Below, piece by piece: positions 10,701 through 23,163 of a stretch of 64,000 nt of DNA. Numbering within the stretch: the stretch's first letter is position 1; the number at the start of each line of letters is the position of its first letter. Below the pieces are notes generated by a model. It worked only from the letters and a program-made list of their open reading frames with translations, did no database searches and was not told the DNA's origin. The translations under genes were made by a program, and so were the position numbers. Source of the DNA: Blasia pusilla (taxonomy: Eukaryota > Marchantiophyta > Marchantiopsida > Blasiales); assembly GCA_050084515.1 (NCBI GenBank), contig CM114272.1, positions 18,662,001-18,726,000 of the forward strand. Direction: 5' to 3'.

Positions 10701-13700
10701 ACATGCTCCACATCTTAGGAACAATAACCAGATGAACCACTCTATCTGTTCATGATGCAAAGATCTTCTACACCTACTCCCCCAGATCTTTCCAAACTTC
10801 GCATCCTTGATTCTGGTTCAAATTCTCATGTCAGACACTGCATCACAGACAAATCTTGAAATAGTGGGAGATCCTTCAGTAAAAACAGGTGCTATTGCTT
10901 TAGAAAAACCCATGGGACATCTGCCCACTTCTTTTCATCCTAGGTGATCATCACAAACATCTATACCAGTACACATTTATGATGCTGCTCGCTCAAACAT
11001 TCTTATCTCTTCTTGTGTCCAATCTGATCCAATCACTAGAACAGAAGCCCTCTCTAGACCAGATGCTCATGAATGGCAAACTGCTATGAAAGCTGAAATT
11101 GCCAAATCCTAAAAAGCGCAAGTCATCCACAGATACTGCCAACATAGTCTCTTGAAAATGGGTATAAGATCAAACGGTCTTCTTCAGGAAGTATTCTCTT
11201 CGGATGCTTCTCTGCATTGCTGCCGTTCGCAAGGCTGAACTACATCAAATGGACGTCAAGACTGCTTTTCTTCATGGTGACCTACCAGAAATTATATACA
11301 TCCATCAGCCTCCAGGTTTTGAGGTAACTGATCAAGGTCCACAGGTATGTCTTTGAAGAAAGCTCTTTATGGCTTAAAGCAATCCTCCCGAGCTTGGTAT
11401 CAAAAGATGGATGGATACTTAACCTCTGCAGGTTTTCTCAGGAGTACTTATGATCCTTGTTTGTATTACAAACGGTCTTCTACAGATCAATTACTTATAG
11501 TTGCTGTATTTGGAGATGATCTTGCTAATCTAGCAGATAATCTCAGTCAGCTACAACAATTCATAACTCATGTTCAAACCATTTTTAAAATGGTTGACAT
11601 GGGAGAGCTTCATCACTTGTCAGGACTTCAGGTGGTAAGAGACAGGGCACATCACAAGATTTCTTTGCGTCAACAGATGGAATTATCTGTGAATAACTCA
11701 TAGAATTCGGTATGAAAGATTGTCATACAGTTTCTACCCCTTCTGTGCCTGGGACAACAGTGTCCAAGCCCACATCTGCTCCAACTAATGATGATCTTGC
11801 TAATTTTCAGCAACATCCAGATGCCAAGATAGTTGGAAGTCTTATGTATGCTTCAACCCTGACTCGCCCTGATATCTCTTTCAGTGTGAGCCAGTTATGT
11901 AAATACATCTCCAACTATTCCATTGAGCATTGGCAAGCTGCTATGCATGTGCTCAGGTATTGGAAGGGAACGTCCAATATGGGTATCATCTTTGATGGTT
12001 CGGCCCATCAAGCTCCTATGCAGATGCCAGTTTTGCTTCTTCTGAAGATGATAGATAATCTACTTCAGGAATCGCTCCGATCATGGCAGGAGGTGCAGTA
12101 CATTGGGCCTCAAGGAAGCAGACAGTTTCTGCACAGTCTACTACAGAAGCTGAATATATAGCCCTCAATGAGGCTACCAAAGAAATACTTTGGATTCGAC
12201 ATTTACTTGCTGAGATAGCAAACTCCAACAATTCTTTATGAAGATAACTATCGAATAATTTTTGCTCCCATTCCAAAATCTGATTTGGAACTAAAATTCT
12301 GCTTCATATTAGAACACACCCAGCAACAAAATATTCGTCTACAAGAATGTTGACTCTCAGTTCAGGTTGCTGATGTTTTAACTAAAAGTCTATCTAAAGA
12401 CCAACATTTTTCTTTACTTCAAATATTAGGATGTAGAAAATGCCACTGAGTGGGAGATGTGACACTTGTCGAGTAGACAGCTAAATCATTCTAGCTCAGT
12501 GGGAGTGTTAGATAAATAAATTTTAGATAAAGGTATCAGGCTTAAACTAAATGTCGGTTAAAGGAACTATTAAATGCTGCTACTCTTAGTGGTCCTTCAT
12601 CTAACTAGCCACTTGGCTAAAATAGCCCTGTATCTTTTAGACGAGGTTTCAGGCTTAAATATCTGGAACCATCTCAAGCTCTACTTTTAGTGGTTCCCCA
12701 TCTAGCCACTTGGCCACTTGACTAAAAGAGGCGCTGTAAAATAGTAGGCTATCTTGTCTCTAGCCACCATCCAGACTAGTATATAGTCTGGTGTTTGGAT
12801 GAGTATGGTCTATGAAGTTCTCCATAAAGTCAATACGCAGCTCTGCTATCGTATCATTGCCATCGTGTCGTACATTTCTCAGATATTTACAACAGCAAGA
12901 GGTGCAATGAATCTTTCATAAGAAAATGACAGTAACTGAGGAAAGTTAAAGACAGCTGCTTCATGATCTGACTGTTATTGAATGGAAGTGTCAAGATTCT
13001 GAAGAGATTCTTCCTGGATCCAGTGCATATCAAACTCTAGCCCTACCCTTTACCCTGCAAAACAATGACGATGATACAAATCCTACCTTAAAACAAAGGA
13101 CAATATGTGTATGTATATGTTAAGTAATACTAGCTTGAACATATCAGCAAGACCAAGAGCTCTGGAATGTCTTCTGACAAGATGACTTTTACTTGCCTGT
13201 CAATTAATGATTCACAAACTGTTGGCATTTGGACTTTGTGCAGCTTGGTTCCTTCTTTTTCTTTTTTGGATCATTACGGTTCGCATTGACATTCTTTTTC
13301 TTGGTTTGCTCATTCTGCTACCTCTGCTGTCTTGGCAGGGACCAACATGGTGTGTGGTCACAGACTGGAATACCTTACACATGTCTGGGCGTGCCTGCCA
13401 TAAATCGTCCTGCTACTGCACCTATGCCTGACCTAGATCTTCTTCGGCAGTCTTATGCTGATGAATCCTCTTTTGACTACTTTCCAAGTCCATCGGATAC
13501 TGCAACCATGCTGGAGATGGCTGGGGACGAACTGGAAAAACGTCCAATTCCCGTGCATATTGCAAGAAGACAAGCTATCTTGAAGGCTGCACGGACAGCT
13601 TCAAGCATGTCAAGATTGCTCATGAGGATGGGGCTATTACATCTGCATGGTAAGATTACCAATAACCAATCGTGTTGTGGCATTTCAATCGAGAAGTTAC

Positions 13701-16700
13701 AAGCATATATCTAATTGGAAGAGGTTTCTAGGTTCTGCAATGACTATGGGAAAAAAGTTCAAGACTAGATGTCTAATTGATTATGAGTTGTTGCTCTGCT
13801 TTGTTGGTGCTGGATTCTGTTTGGGTTCTGCTGTTGTGCATGTATCCTGTACTTGATTTTGCCCTCCCATCAACCCTAGTCTTTGTAGAGACTGATATTA
13901 ATTTGATTCTATTTCCTTTCATGACACTTCTAAATAGTCAAGGAGCATTGCTGAACACTGCACTTCCTGCGGCATATACTTTGAAGCATTCTAACTCTGT
14001 AGGGACAGTCCAGAGGTCTGAAGTGGCATAGTGGTTGTACTCAGGAAGGTTCTATGGGGTAAAGATCCAAGCAAGCAAGCAAGCCTAGCCCTGACAAAGA
14101 GTCTTCACGGGTATCAGAAACAGATTAGTTTATTAATACTTTTTGCCTCATGTCAGCCAGACCTCGTCACAGCTAAGCCAGTGATAGCGCAGCAGCTCTC
14201 AGACATAGAACTTTGAGGAAAGACATCTACAACTGGATAAAACTATGCGTGACTAGTATGAATCCTGCTGATGAATAGAGAATGTAGACACTCGGTTTGA
14301 AGATAAGTGAGTGAATGCTTGTTGTAATGGCATTCTACGTTGCAGAGTTTCCGGTTGTTTTCTATGAGTGCAATTTATCTTATAGCCTTTCGCTCTGGTT
14401 TTAGTGATGTGTCAGACATGGATCATGCAAGATTTCCTCTGAATCAAGTGGAGTTCACCGATAGTTTGAAAAAGAGAGTGAAAGTAAGTTCCAGTTGAAC
14501 TTGTGTCTCTTGCTGAATATTTCCCTTTCTATTGTGTTTACGAGGCTGCTCCTGTTGATATGACTGTTGTGAATCATCTACCAGTCACTCCTCTCTTGAC
14601 TGTGTACAATGTCTGGATTGTACTGAACCACAGTATTTGGATTAGTCTTGTGTCGCACAAAATTATCACTCCTTTAGTGGATACTATCGCTACTGAACAA
14701 GCTGACTATGTTGGGCTCTAGAACTCCAGTCAGAGGAGAGTGGTTGTGAGAAATTGCTCAGCATTCTCTATTATTTATCCTCTTACTCAGGCAGTGACAC
14801 TTGAGTTCATTCATTTTAGTAAGGTACCATGGACTAAATCTGACTCTCATCATGAGCTGAAGCTTATTTGTGTAACCTTTGTATCTCTGCTGCCACGTGC
14901 AAGAGAGAATGTAGCTCAAGTAATATCAGGACGAATTGAGTTTGCTTCAATAAGTTACCTGCCTGTGTGGCTGACATTGGCGGTATGTGTTGGTTATTCC
15001 CTGAAACGTGCCTAGTACGGAGGTTCTTGGCTAGAGGAAGTGCCTCAAGGCATGATGAATTCCATTCCAAGGGCCCTGTCCGTGGCAGCATACAAAGGTG
15101 TGTTTTAAATGATCCGCATCACTTGATAGATATAATTAGGTAGTAGTTCGATACGTCTTCACATGACTGCCAAAATCCTACGAGCCACACAATCCGAATT
15201 TCTCGAATCGTAGTCACAAAGTCTTAGTGATGAAGAACGTCTAAGATGATCCTCCCTACAAGGAAATTTGCAAATCCTTCTGAGTTTTATGTCTGGAGTT
15301 GTAGTTCTTCTCATGAATTCACACTCCTGTTCACTCTACACTATGAGACATGTTTAACCATCCGATCATCTCATGGAGAAGTTTGTCATCGGTTGACTCG
15401 CAGGCAGAACAATTGTAGGCCCAGCTGGGAACATCGAGCACTTCAGGTGAGAAAATGCATAAGCTGTCCCCGTGTCCTGAACTTCCAAGGGTGAGATCAG
15501 AAGGAACTTATGTTTGAAAATTGTTGAGATTCCATGAATGACGTGATTTATAGACCATGGGAACCACAAATGGCCATGGGCTATGAATGAGAGCAAGAGT
15601 GAGAACAGATAACCAGTTTGGTGACATGGGTTAATTCTTCAAATGTTGTGGGGTCTCAGGTCCGATTCTTCATCATCTGAGGTGCGGTTCTCATTCACAG
15701 TCTAATTAAGTTTGGAGAGTGGATAGAAATTCTTAATCAATATGGCATCGCGAGATTGGAGTATGTGTGCTTATTTCCTTAAAAAAATTCTTGTTTCCTA
15801 CGAAGTCGGGATCAATATAAGTGGTGGTTTCCAGTCTCAGTTAGCACCTGATGGCAGTTTATGAAATAAATTACTAGAACCGATTCCGAAATCTTACTTA
15901 TGTAGATTGAAAATTCCTGGATCTACCCTAAGCTCTTTCGACTTGGAAAGCTAGTTTCAAAAGAAAAACATGAACCTTTATCACGAAAACTATAAAGCAC
16001 TTGCCCTTGAGTTAATTATCTACAATCAATTGTCCAAGACCTCCAAGGAATCCGGATGGTCTTCTTCATCCCATTGCGATCCAACCCGATGGACTCCAGC
16101 TTGAGGATCTTAGTAACAGATACAATCTGTGCATTCTTTTGCTCCTTCGTCTTTTCATAAATTGAAAGTGAGCTGTTTTTACAACTTGACAATATGTGAA
16201 TACGGCTCTTGCACATCATCCTATGCAATGATGGAGTGGAATCTCTGTTGGCAGAGTGGGGATCGACAGAAGCAAGTGGCAGAGATAAAAAACCCTTCAC
16301 ATCGGCATTCTGAACATTTCACCAAACTGACTGTTAAACTGCCATGGTTACAAACGTCAGAGCATCATCATACTGAAGAATCCTTCATAATCTGTCAAAG
16401 TGAAGCCAAAGAGGTTATAAGTATTGTCACATCCGTTCTTTTTTTCCAGAATTATTCTTATGTAGATACCGGAAACAGTTATCTGAAAGTGGATCGTATA
16501 TGTCCGTCGAGGACAAATACTCTGGATTGTTATCTCAAGTGTTGATCTTTGCCACGATTCACAAATCAGAGGGTAGTTTTGTTAATAAAATGAACACTTC
16601 GAACAGAGACTTTTGGTCCCTCAAATCAATGAAACGAACTGGTGAAATTCTCTGGCTCGAGCAAGGCTTGACCCATAAAGAGCTGTTTGTCTGTTATCAT

Positions 16701-19700
16701 TGCAGCTGCACAAACCAGACACACCACCCCAACTTGAAGGCGACTTGAAACCAGACCAGTCTGTGGTATTCATCATTCAGAGCAACTCCCTTCATGTAGG
16801 CAAAGTTTAGTTTATGAAGAAATCCTTGTGGGAAATAGCAGAGTTTTATGTTGGAATTTCTAAAATACTATCAGCCACAGCGTCCTCAACATTCGTAGGG
16901 TGACCAATAGACTCTGACAACTCCAACAAGCTGAGACTACTGGTACTAAGTAGCCAAGCGATAGGAAACCCTTCCTATCAAGGTTAGTCAATCCTTCACT
17001 TACGCACAGTTCAATGCTAAAATTTTCACGATCATGTGTTGAACGTATTCTATTCCAAATCCTCATTCCACTGTCTGTGTTCTTGTGAAGAAAAAAAGAA
17101 AAAAAACCTTTTGGTTTCAGATTTTGTCTTGTGGAGGCCTCAAAGGCATTTACGTCACCCTTAGGGTTGTGCAGGAAAAGTGTTGCAGAAATCGTCTCTT
17201 GCTCCATCTTTTTTCAATGTCAAAAGAGTACGAAAATCGCTGTCACATGTGTAGGTGTTTAACTTGAAGAAGAAGAATCTTTGGGCTCGGAAGGATCTGT
17301 TGTATGACCTCAAGTTGCAGCTCACGTCTCTTTCTGACCGACGAGAGAGATGGAGAGCGATTTCACCTTTTGCTGCCGAGGTGATCAGCTACACCACATT
17401 ATGACTGCATTCTTGTTCATCCTTGTGCTCCTTTCACTTCGTTCCTTCGTCTGCTTTTTCCCACGCTTCTTTCTTGATCTGGCTTACCTTGTTCAAATAT
17501 TTCATTTTCAATTCTTATGGCCCACTTTACTCCCACGGGACAAAACATTAGTTGATTGATGGAAATTTTCATTCATGCTCTTGACAGTTACTCGCTAGAA
17601 CTCTTATGCATCGTAGCTTTGAATTGCTTCTTTGAGCACCGCATTGCTGAAACTGCTGTAATTACCAATGTTTTTCCTTGATGTGAAAAGTGGCACATAG
17701 CAACAATCCTCTTACAAATCCTTCAAGTTCCATTTCTTAGGTTCCTCCCCTCATGTCCGCGGGGTATTATCTGCGACTCACTCAGCAAACCAAGTCTCCA
17801 GCTGACATACGAATCTTTCCAGTTCTTTCAGAACCAGAAAGCTGGATTGCGGTATCCTTTCTTGTCGGTGCAGTGGAATTTCAGGGCTCTTCCTGGCTCG
17901 TGATAGTGTTCTCTTGGGATTTTCCTCTGATTGTTACCATTGTCAATTAAAATTTTGTGTGACCGGCCAATCTGTTTGAATTTCTTCAGTTTCGAGACTC
18001 AAAAACCACTCTTACCGAGGCTGGACCAAATTGTCTCCAATAGAACAGACTATCAACGAGTGTTTGCATCCGTATATACTATTCTGATACTACTGGCTAC
18101 ATCTTGTGATTTCCCCTCCTATGTTACTGTGTGTGACACTGTACCATGTCACTACGTCATTATCTTCTCTGTATATCTCTTGGTTTCCAACTCTAATTAC
18201 TGGGAAGTTGGTTTAGAATCCACTTCGCTCTGTGATTATTTCTGTGGATCATGTGCTTGGACGGATGATGGATGGAAAATGCTTGGGTGCACAAGGTAAT
18301 ACCAGACACCATTAAGGCATCAGACAGAAGCAAAGAATTCAAATTTCCATAGGCTGGCGTGTTTTAGCCAACCCAGTTAGGATCGTCTGGGGCCTTTCTG
18401 TGGGGACGAGAGTTAAAATTCTTGAAGTTAACATCGATGTATTACTCAGCCTGCTAGTTATAATTGAAGGCCAGCACTGCTAAGCAGAACGCTCTTGCAA
18501 GGCTGAGGTAAATCGTCTTTAATTGAACAGACTGCTACATTGGCCATAGCCATCAGGATTTGAACACAACTGAACTCTTGCGCCTTGTGTGACCATGGGG
18601 ATGAACCCTCTAGTCATTACTTGGTCTCCTGCGCAAAATTCACTACACACAGAGCAAGAGCATATGCCGATAGTGCTTTTGACACCTCTCCCTTTCAGCC
18701 CACGAGATTACTCACTCAACCAATAAAATCTTTCGAAAATAATTAAAAAATGAAACTATTTACTTAAATTTGAATAATTGAAAATTAACTTCTAATATTC
18801 CTTCTCCCGGAAGAGGGCCTTCCGACTTTTATTTGGACCGGCCATCGGTCCGCTAAGATCCGTCGGATTCCCAGCGCTCGGTGCTGGGACCAGAGAATCT
18901 GATCAACACATTCATTCCCCAAAGCTGCACTGGTAAGTAATGTCTACTGGGGATCCCAATCAGGTAAAGTAGATGGTGTGATGAAACCAAACGTGTTTGG
19001 CTCCGCACAAACACGTTTGGTTTGGTCGGCACTCACTCTATATGAGATTGTCTACCTACTCTCATATGGTACCTTTTTCACTTCTTCCTCTCTCTACAGC
19101 CATCGCAGTCTCAAGCACCGTCCAACCAGGGTGCTGGGCGTATGGTCGCAAGTCTACGACAGGCTCTACCTAATGAGTACAGTCTCGACACCCATCCCAG
19201 TCTTTAGCACCTTCCGACCAGGGCGCAGGGTGGGTCTATGGTTGCAAGGCACTACTTAATGAGCAGTGTCTTGTTTTAGCACAAGAGAGACTATTATTTA
19301 AGTGATTTTTTAATCTCAGAGGGATCCTCCCCCCAGTTTGCATGGTTGTTTATGCTCAGCTTTATGAGTGCGCCATTTTTTTCTTTTCTTTCTTGATGGG
19401 TTTCTCCCCACGACATTCTATTAGCTGAGTTTGGGGAGGTCCTAATGGAGATTCATGCTGTTAAAATCTGATCGCATGCCTCCAACACCTTCAGGGTATT
19501 TGGAAGGACTATCTCAGCCACAGCCTTCGAGGTTTCTGAATGTAGTGCAGCTTTTGGGGCAAAAAATTGGATCAATGCAGGTGACCTGAGCAGCGGAGAA
19601 TGACAGCCCGTGGTCAAGTCCATCCATGTTTGCACCACGGTCTTACTTGTCTGCTTTGGTGCAACCTTCATACTTGGATATGTGTCGGGTGATGTGCTTT

Positions 19701-21886
19701 CATTTGACCATTTTTGGCAGATCAGATCAGGGAATCCAACCAATGTGAGTGAAGCGGCCTTTTATTTTGTCTTGTAGAGAGCTGAGCAACCATCTGAGAG
19801 AGACTGTTGTGGCCAATGATCCATCAAAGGAACCTGTTCATTGTTTGTCCCTGATAGGCTACACGGCCAAGTACTTTCAAGTTACCTATGACACGTGACT
19901 TTTGCTACTGTTAGGACTCTCTGCCAGTTGAAAAGAGTCTGGTCCTGTGTACTCAACTCTCTGTTTTGCTCAGATTTGCAAGAGACTGGAGGCTCTTTTG
20001 TTTGCAACCAAAGGCAGACGGACTCCCAGCACAAAACACATATGGTTCGTGCGCATTTATGGCATGTGTAGAAGATACTGCCTACAACTCTGCGCAGAGA
20101 CTTTCATAACATAAACTTTTGGCATATGTTGGGTATTTATTTGTCCTCGTGAAACAGTATTTAACAAAGTTTGACCCTCCTGCCAGGAAGATTGCAGAAC
20201 ATCATCACCCTCTTCCGAAGGGAGGAAAACTTCCTCTTCATGAATCAGAAGTCCAATCCATCAACAGATTTTATGAACGTGTTTGCACATTCATTGAACA
20301 TCAAAAGATGGCAGATCCCTTAATGGACGTTCTTATATATCAGCTGAAAGAGTAAGCATCAAGTTCTGTTTTTCATCGAATTGCCTTAGCGTAACTCAGC
20401 GCATTTTGTATTTGACACTTCTCCTAAAGAATGTGAAACGAGAGCTTAGGAGTGACATTTGGCATTCAGGTGTGAATAGTTACTGTCCCCTTTTGAACCG
20501 TCGGTTCAATAGATTGGTCTTAGCTTGATCTGAGCTTCAGTGAACAGTAGTGTTTGTGGGTTTTGAACCTTCGTGTCACCAGATCAAGCGAGAGGTGGAG
20601 CAGGAGAAGATGGCCACGATCCATCTCCCAAGTCACTTAGTTTAATTGGGGGAATGTTGTGATTTTACTGATTTTCCTTTCTTCCTCTAGACATTCAAGA
20701 AAAAGCTGTTGAAGCAAGCGCAACGTCATGAGGTTAGCTTCCAAAGGTTTATGTGTTTCAGTCTTTCCCCTAACTTTCTTCTTGTGCTATGTTTTGTAAG
20801 CGTTTAGAATCTTGGAAATGGGACATAAGCTGCAACCAGAGCTGCTCTTGGTTTTGTGTGACCAACTTGCACGAATTCCTGGTGAGGATGGCGCGCTCTT
20901 CCCAAACCCTGTGTCAAACCGAGGCATGACGATTTTACCAGTGTGTCAAATGATCCGTTTCCGAAAATACCCACAAGGTTCAAATGAAGTCTGTCGACCA
21001 GTACGCAATAAACAAATTCACAGATGTGAGTAGATTTGCAATATATACCACAATTTAGAATCCATAGTTTGAAGGGGCTGAATGGAATCTGAAGGATTTT
21101 TGCGAGCTGTTTTTCATGCTAAGTATTCGTGGGAATCTTCTGGACATATCTAAACCGGTGGAAGAGTGACCTTATTTTTTGAACTGAACTCGCTGCAATG
21201 GGAAGGACCGTTAGGATAAATTCCAAGTTGCACAGAATGATAGCCGCCACACCTCTCCGTGAAGGTCATTTTTCTGCGGATAAAGTTCGTTCATGCCTCA
21301 GAGATTTCTGAGTTCCATCGAGCCTCCCTCGGCGTTCCAGAAAATGTGCCCGCATTGTCGTACAGACAAAAATTTGGCGACCTAAGATCCCTGCAATACG
21401 CGTGGATTTGTAGCTTCACGATCTAACACTCTAAAAGTTCGATTGTTCTATCGTCGAGTTTATGTCCAAGGTTTTGGAAATTCCCACTTGTATTAGAAGT
21501 GCAGTGGGTAGAAACGACGCTTGTTAATCGAATTAATCCTTGCACATCTGAATCTCGCCCTCTGTCCTGAACCAAAAAGCAGGAGGTGTGGCATCACGAG
21601 TAAGTATTCAAGCTTCCGGGTCTATGAGATTTCTGAGTTCCATCTACTTTCTGAGTCCCAAGTTCTGAGGACAGCAGTATTATTTGTCTAGCAATGGATT
21701 TTGACATCCATCCTCTTCAATTTTCGGATTGCAGAAGAAGTGGCGAACTCGGGACGAATGGTTTGTGTGATGCCCATACTACAATTCATTGCAAAGGAGC
21801 TGCGAGTGACATCGACCGACTTTGATGCGTACATCAGCAAGTCTGGTGTGGACAGAGTCCAGCCAAGCTTCGTCTCAGCTTCCTGA
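7770..21886 (+). CDS. unrecognised multi-exon gene (about 15 exons) interrupted by an intronic copia element
   Basis: I do not recognise the product. Exons with coding-like translation and GT-AG edges are 7770-7952, 8630-8812, 9225-9343, 12952-about 13108, 13339-13649, 14386-14483, 16706-16765 (or -16804), 17255-17380, 17741-17851, 19451-19495 and 19721-19744 (both tentative), 19778-19880, 20170-20351, 20808-20881 and 21735-21886 (stop TGA). Phases agree for exons 1-4, 5-6, 6-9 and from 19451 to the end. The 13108/13339 join and a missing exon between 17851 and 19451 are unresolved. The product would exceed 600 residues: a basic, lysine-rich N-terminus, a possibly beta-rich middle, and a helical C-terminus ending FVSAS. 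No signal peptide or membrane helix is evident. Intron 3 holds the copia element at 9487-12894. Confidence 0.6.
9487..9803 (+). repeat. 5' LTR of intronic copia element
   Basis: This 317-bp LTR has TG...CA ends and matches 12506-12894. It contains a 19-bp inverted repeat (TGAGATGGTTCCAGATATT and its complement) around 9589-9637 that the other LTR lacks. Indels explain the length difference of about 70 bp. Confidence 0.88.
9804..9822 (+). other. candidate primer binding site (half-tRNA type)
   Basis: The sequence directly after the 5' LTR begins GGTTATGGACC. It does not match the usual TGGTATCAGAGC, but its first eight bases fit the complement of the anticodon arm of initiator-Met tRNA. Some copia elements use this mode, priming from a cleaved half tRNA. 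Only 8-9 bases fit. Confidence 0.4.
9810..10860 (+). pseudogene. copia gag and protease remnant
   Basis: Gag-like translation appears in pieces (9810-9993 and 10169-10618, different frames). It ends in a zinc knuckle, CYICNEKDHISSKF, where the last Cys of CX2CX4HX4C is Phe. Near 10808-10835 the protease active-site stretch LDSGSNSHV is readable. Stops and frame changes interrupt the whole. Gag would form the particle and protease would cut the polyprotein. Confidence 0.7.
11035..12430 (+). pseudogene. copia reverse transcriptase and RNase H remnant
   Basis: RT landmarks in order are SRPDAHEWQTAMKAEI (about 11053), ALYGLKQSSRAWY (about 11362), and FGDD (about 11509) in place of the usual YVDD. 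RNase H follows with STTEAEYIALNEATKE (about 12127-12174). Frames change around 11705 and 12060. Between protease (about 10860) and RT (about 11040) there is too little sequence for an integrase, so a large internal deletion has occurred. Confidence 0.8.
12506..12894 (+). repeat. 3' LTR of intronic copia element
   Basis: This 389-bp LTR, TG...CA, is preceded by the purine-rich GTGGGAG-type tract at 12493-12505. It is longer than the 5' copy because that copy lost internal segments. Exon 4 of the surrounding gene begins 57 bp downstream, at 12952. Confidence 0.88.
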
Positions 21887-22986
21887 GGCGGAAATGATCT
21901 CATATCAGCTCCTCGACTGCCCCCATACGATACAAGTAAGGCCCTATTTTCAACGAGCAAAAGCACGGCCATTTCCTGACCGCCTACTCTCCCTTCCCTT
22001 TGGGAATAGGATGCCCTAGGTAGCGTCCCTCACCTAACCCTGGGCATGGATGACCCGTGCACTTTCAGAGGTGTAATTTTTATTAAAAATAACAAATCTT
22101 CTCCCATCCAAAACAGTAATGTTGGGACAAGATCCATGGTCTAAAGAGGACACCTGATGTTTTTCATGTGCGTAATATGATTGAAGTTCGAACAAATGTT
22201 CTTTGTGGGAACTCGAAACGGAAATGTCCCAAATATTGATGACGATGTTGGGTTGGATGCGGTCCCATAGGATTACCGTTGATAAGAAATCTAGTTCTAA
22301 ATTCTTACCTCGAGATCCCTCCTACAATAGCTTGGAATGGTACAGTCCCATCCATTTCATCAGTTTCTGAGATGGCGCACAAACAGTGGTGGAAATCCCC
22401 TCAGCATCATTTCATTCCAGCCCATAGCGGGCCTCATTGCCGCACGTTTGGTTGGCATCGGGGATTTTTCGTGTAAAGCCAAGCCTAGATAGTGTCGGTA
22501 CACGCGACTCCCATGGCTTTGTGATTGATTAACATGGCCGTTTCGTTGCACGCCCCTGCTGTTCGTTTTTATCGTCGTTTGCTGCTGTGCAAAATCCAAT
22601 CTGCTCTCAAGAGATCCAATTTGAGGACACTTCATACACTAGCGACCTGATCTTGTCCAAATGGCTCACGATCCTCCACCAATTTCCTCTCCTGCGCACT
22701 CATCGCGACGTACTCCTACTCCCCGTCCATGTTACTTTATTTTCTCCTCTTGACTCGAAAATCCTAAACGCCATTGCAAATCTCTCCGAAGTGCATCACT
22801 GGCAGATTCCCCTGCAGTGCGAACAAAGATGCACTTCGATAAAAACGAGTGAACATACCCTATCCACTGGGCGTGCCTCTCGTACAAGCAATGATGCCAT
22901 CCGAGCTCTATTCCCCGCCGGAGCAATTTCCAGCGCGACCAACACCCTAAAACCCCGTCCTCCATAGCTACTCAAAGTGCAGAGTG
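21887..22986. other. downstream region of the unrecognised gene, no further gene identified
   Basis: The 3' leader and terminator of the preceding gene should lie here. A 126-codon frame (22587-22967 plus) and opposing minus frames overlap, with no domain recognised. I leave them uncalled. Confidence 0.4.
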
Positions 22987-23163
22987 CGCATTCCCTCAAC
23001 GCCATAGCCGTAGCCATTATTATTGAGCCAACACTATGTAGTCCCCTCACCGCCCTGGTTGGTTGTAGCCGTTTTCATGGAGCAAATAGCATGTAGTCCC
23101 TTCGACGCCATGGCTGTAGCCGTTATCATTGATTGATTGAGCAATAGGACGCAGTCCCCTGCT
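22987..23163. repeat. minisatellite, about 57-60 bp x 3
   Basis: Three imperfect head-to-tail copies share CGCCATGGCTGTAGCCGTTA-type cores, followed by ATTGAGCAA and GTAGTCCC. Copies begin near 22993, 23050 and 23102. No coding or structural role is evident. Confidence 0.65.

Larger units (their letters stand above)
9487..12894 (+). mobile_element. Ty1/copia LTR retrotransposon lacking integrase, inside an intron
   Basis: The LTRs, starting TGTTAGATAAATA and ending TTTACAACA, lie at 9487-9803 and 12506-12894. The flanking 5-mers are GTAAG (9482-9486) and GCAAG (12895-12899), one mismatch apart, as expected for a target-site duplication. A polypurine tract (CTCAGTGGGAG) abuts the 3' LTR. Gag, protease, RT and RNase H remnants run in the element's sense, but the integrase region is gone. 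It sits in sense inside an intron of the unrecognised gene; removing it leaves an intron of about 200 nt. Confidence 0.9.

Noticed and set aside
15405-15446. Exon-like RTIVGPAGNIEHF between GT-AG edges
   Set aside because: Start and end phases do not match the neighbouring exons (14483 and 16706) without inventing another exon.
16860-17207. 115-codon minus-strand frame
   Set aside because: It overlaps an intron of the plus-strand gene and shows no domain or splice sites.
20694-20737. Exon-like stretch TFKKKLLKQAQRHE with a strong acceptor tract
   Set aside because: Its phase does not fit between exons 20170-20351 and 20808-20881, while those two join perfectly without it. It may be an alternative or relic exon.
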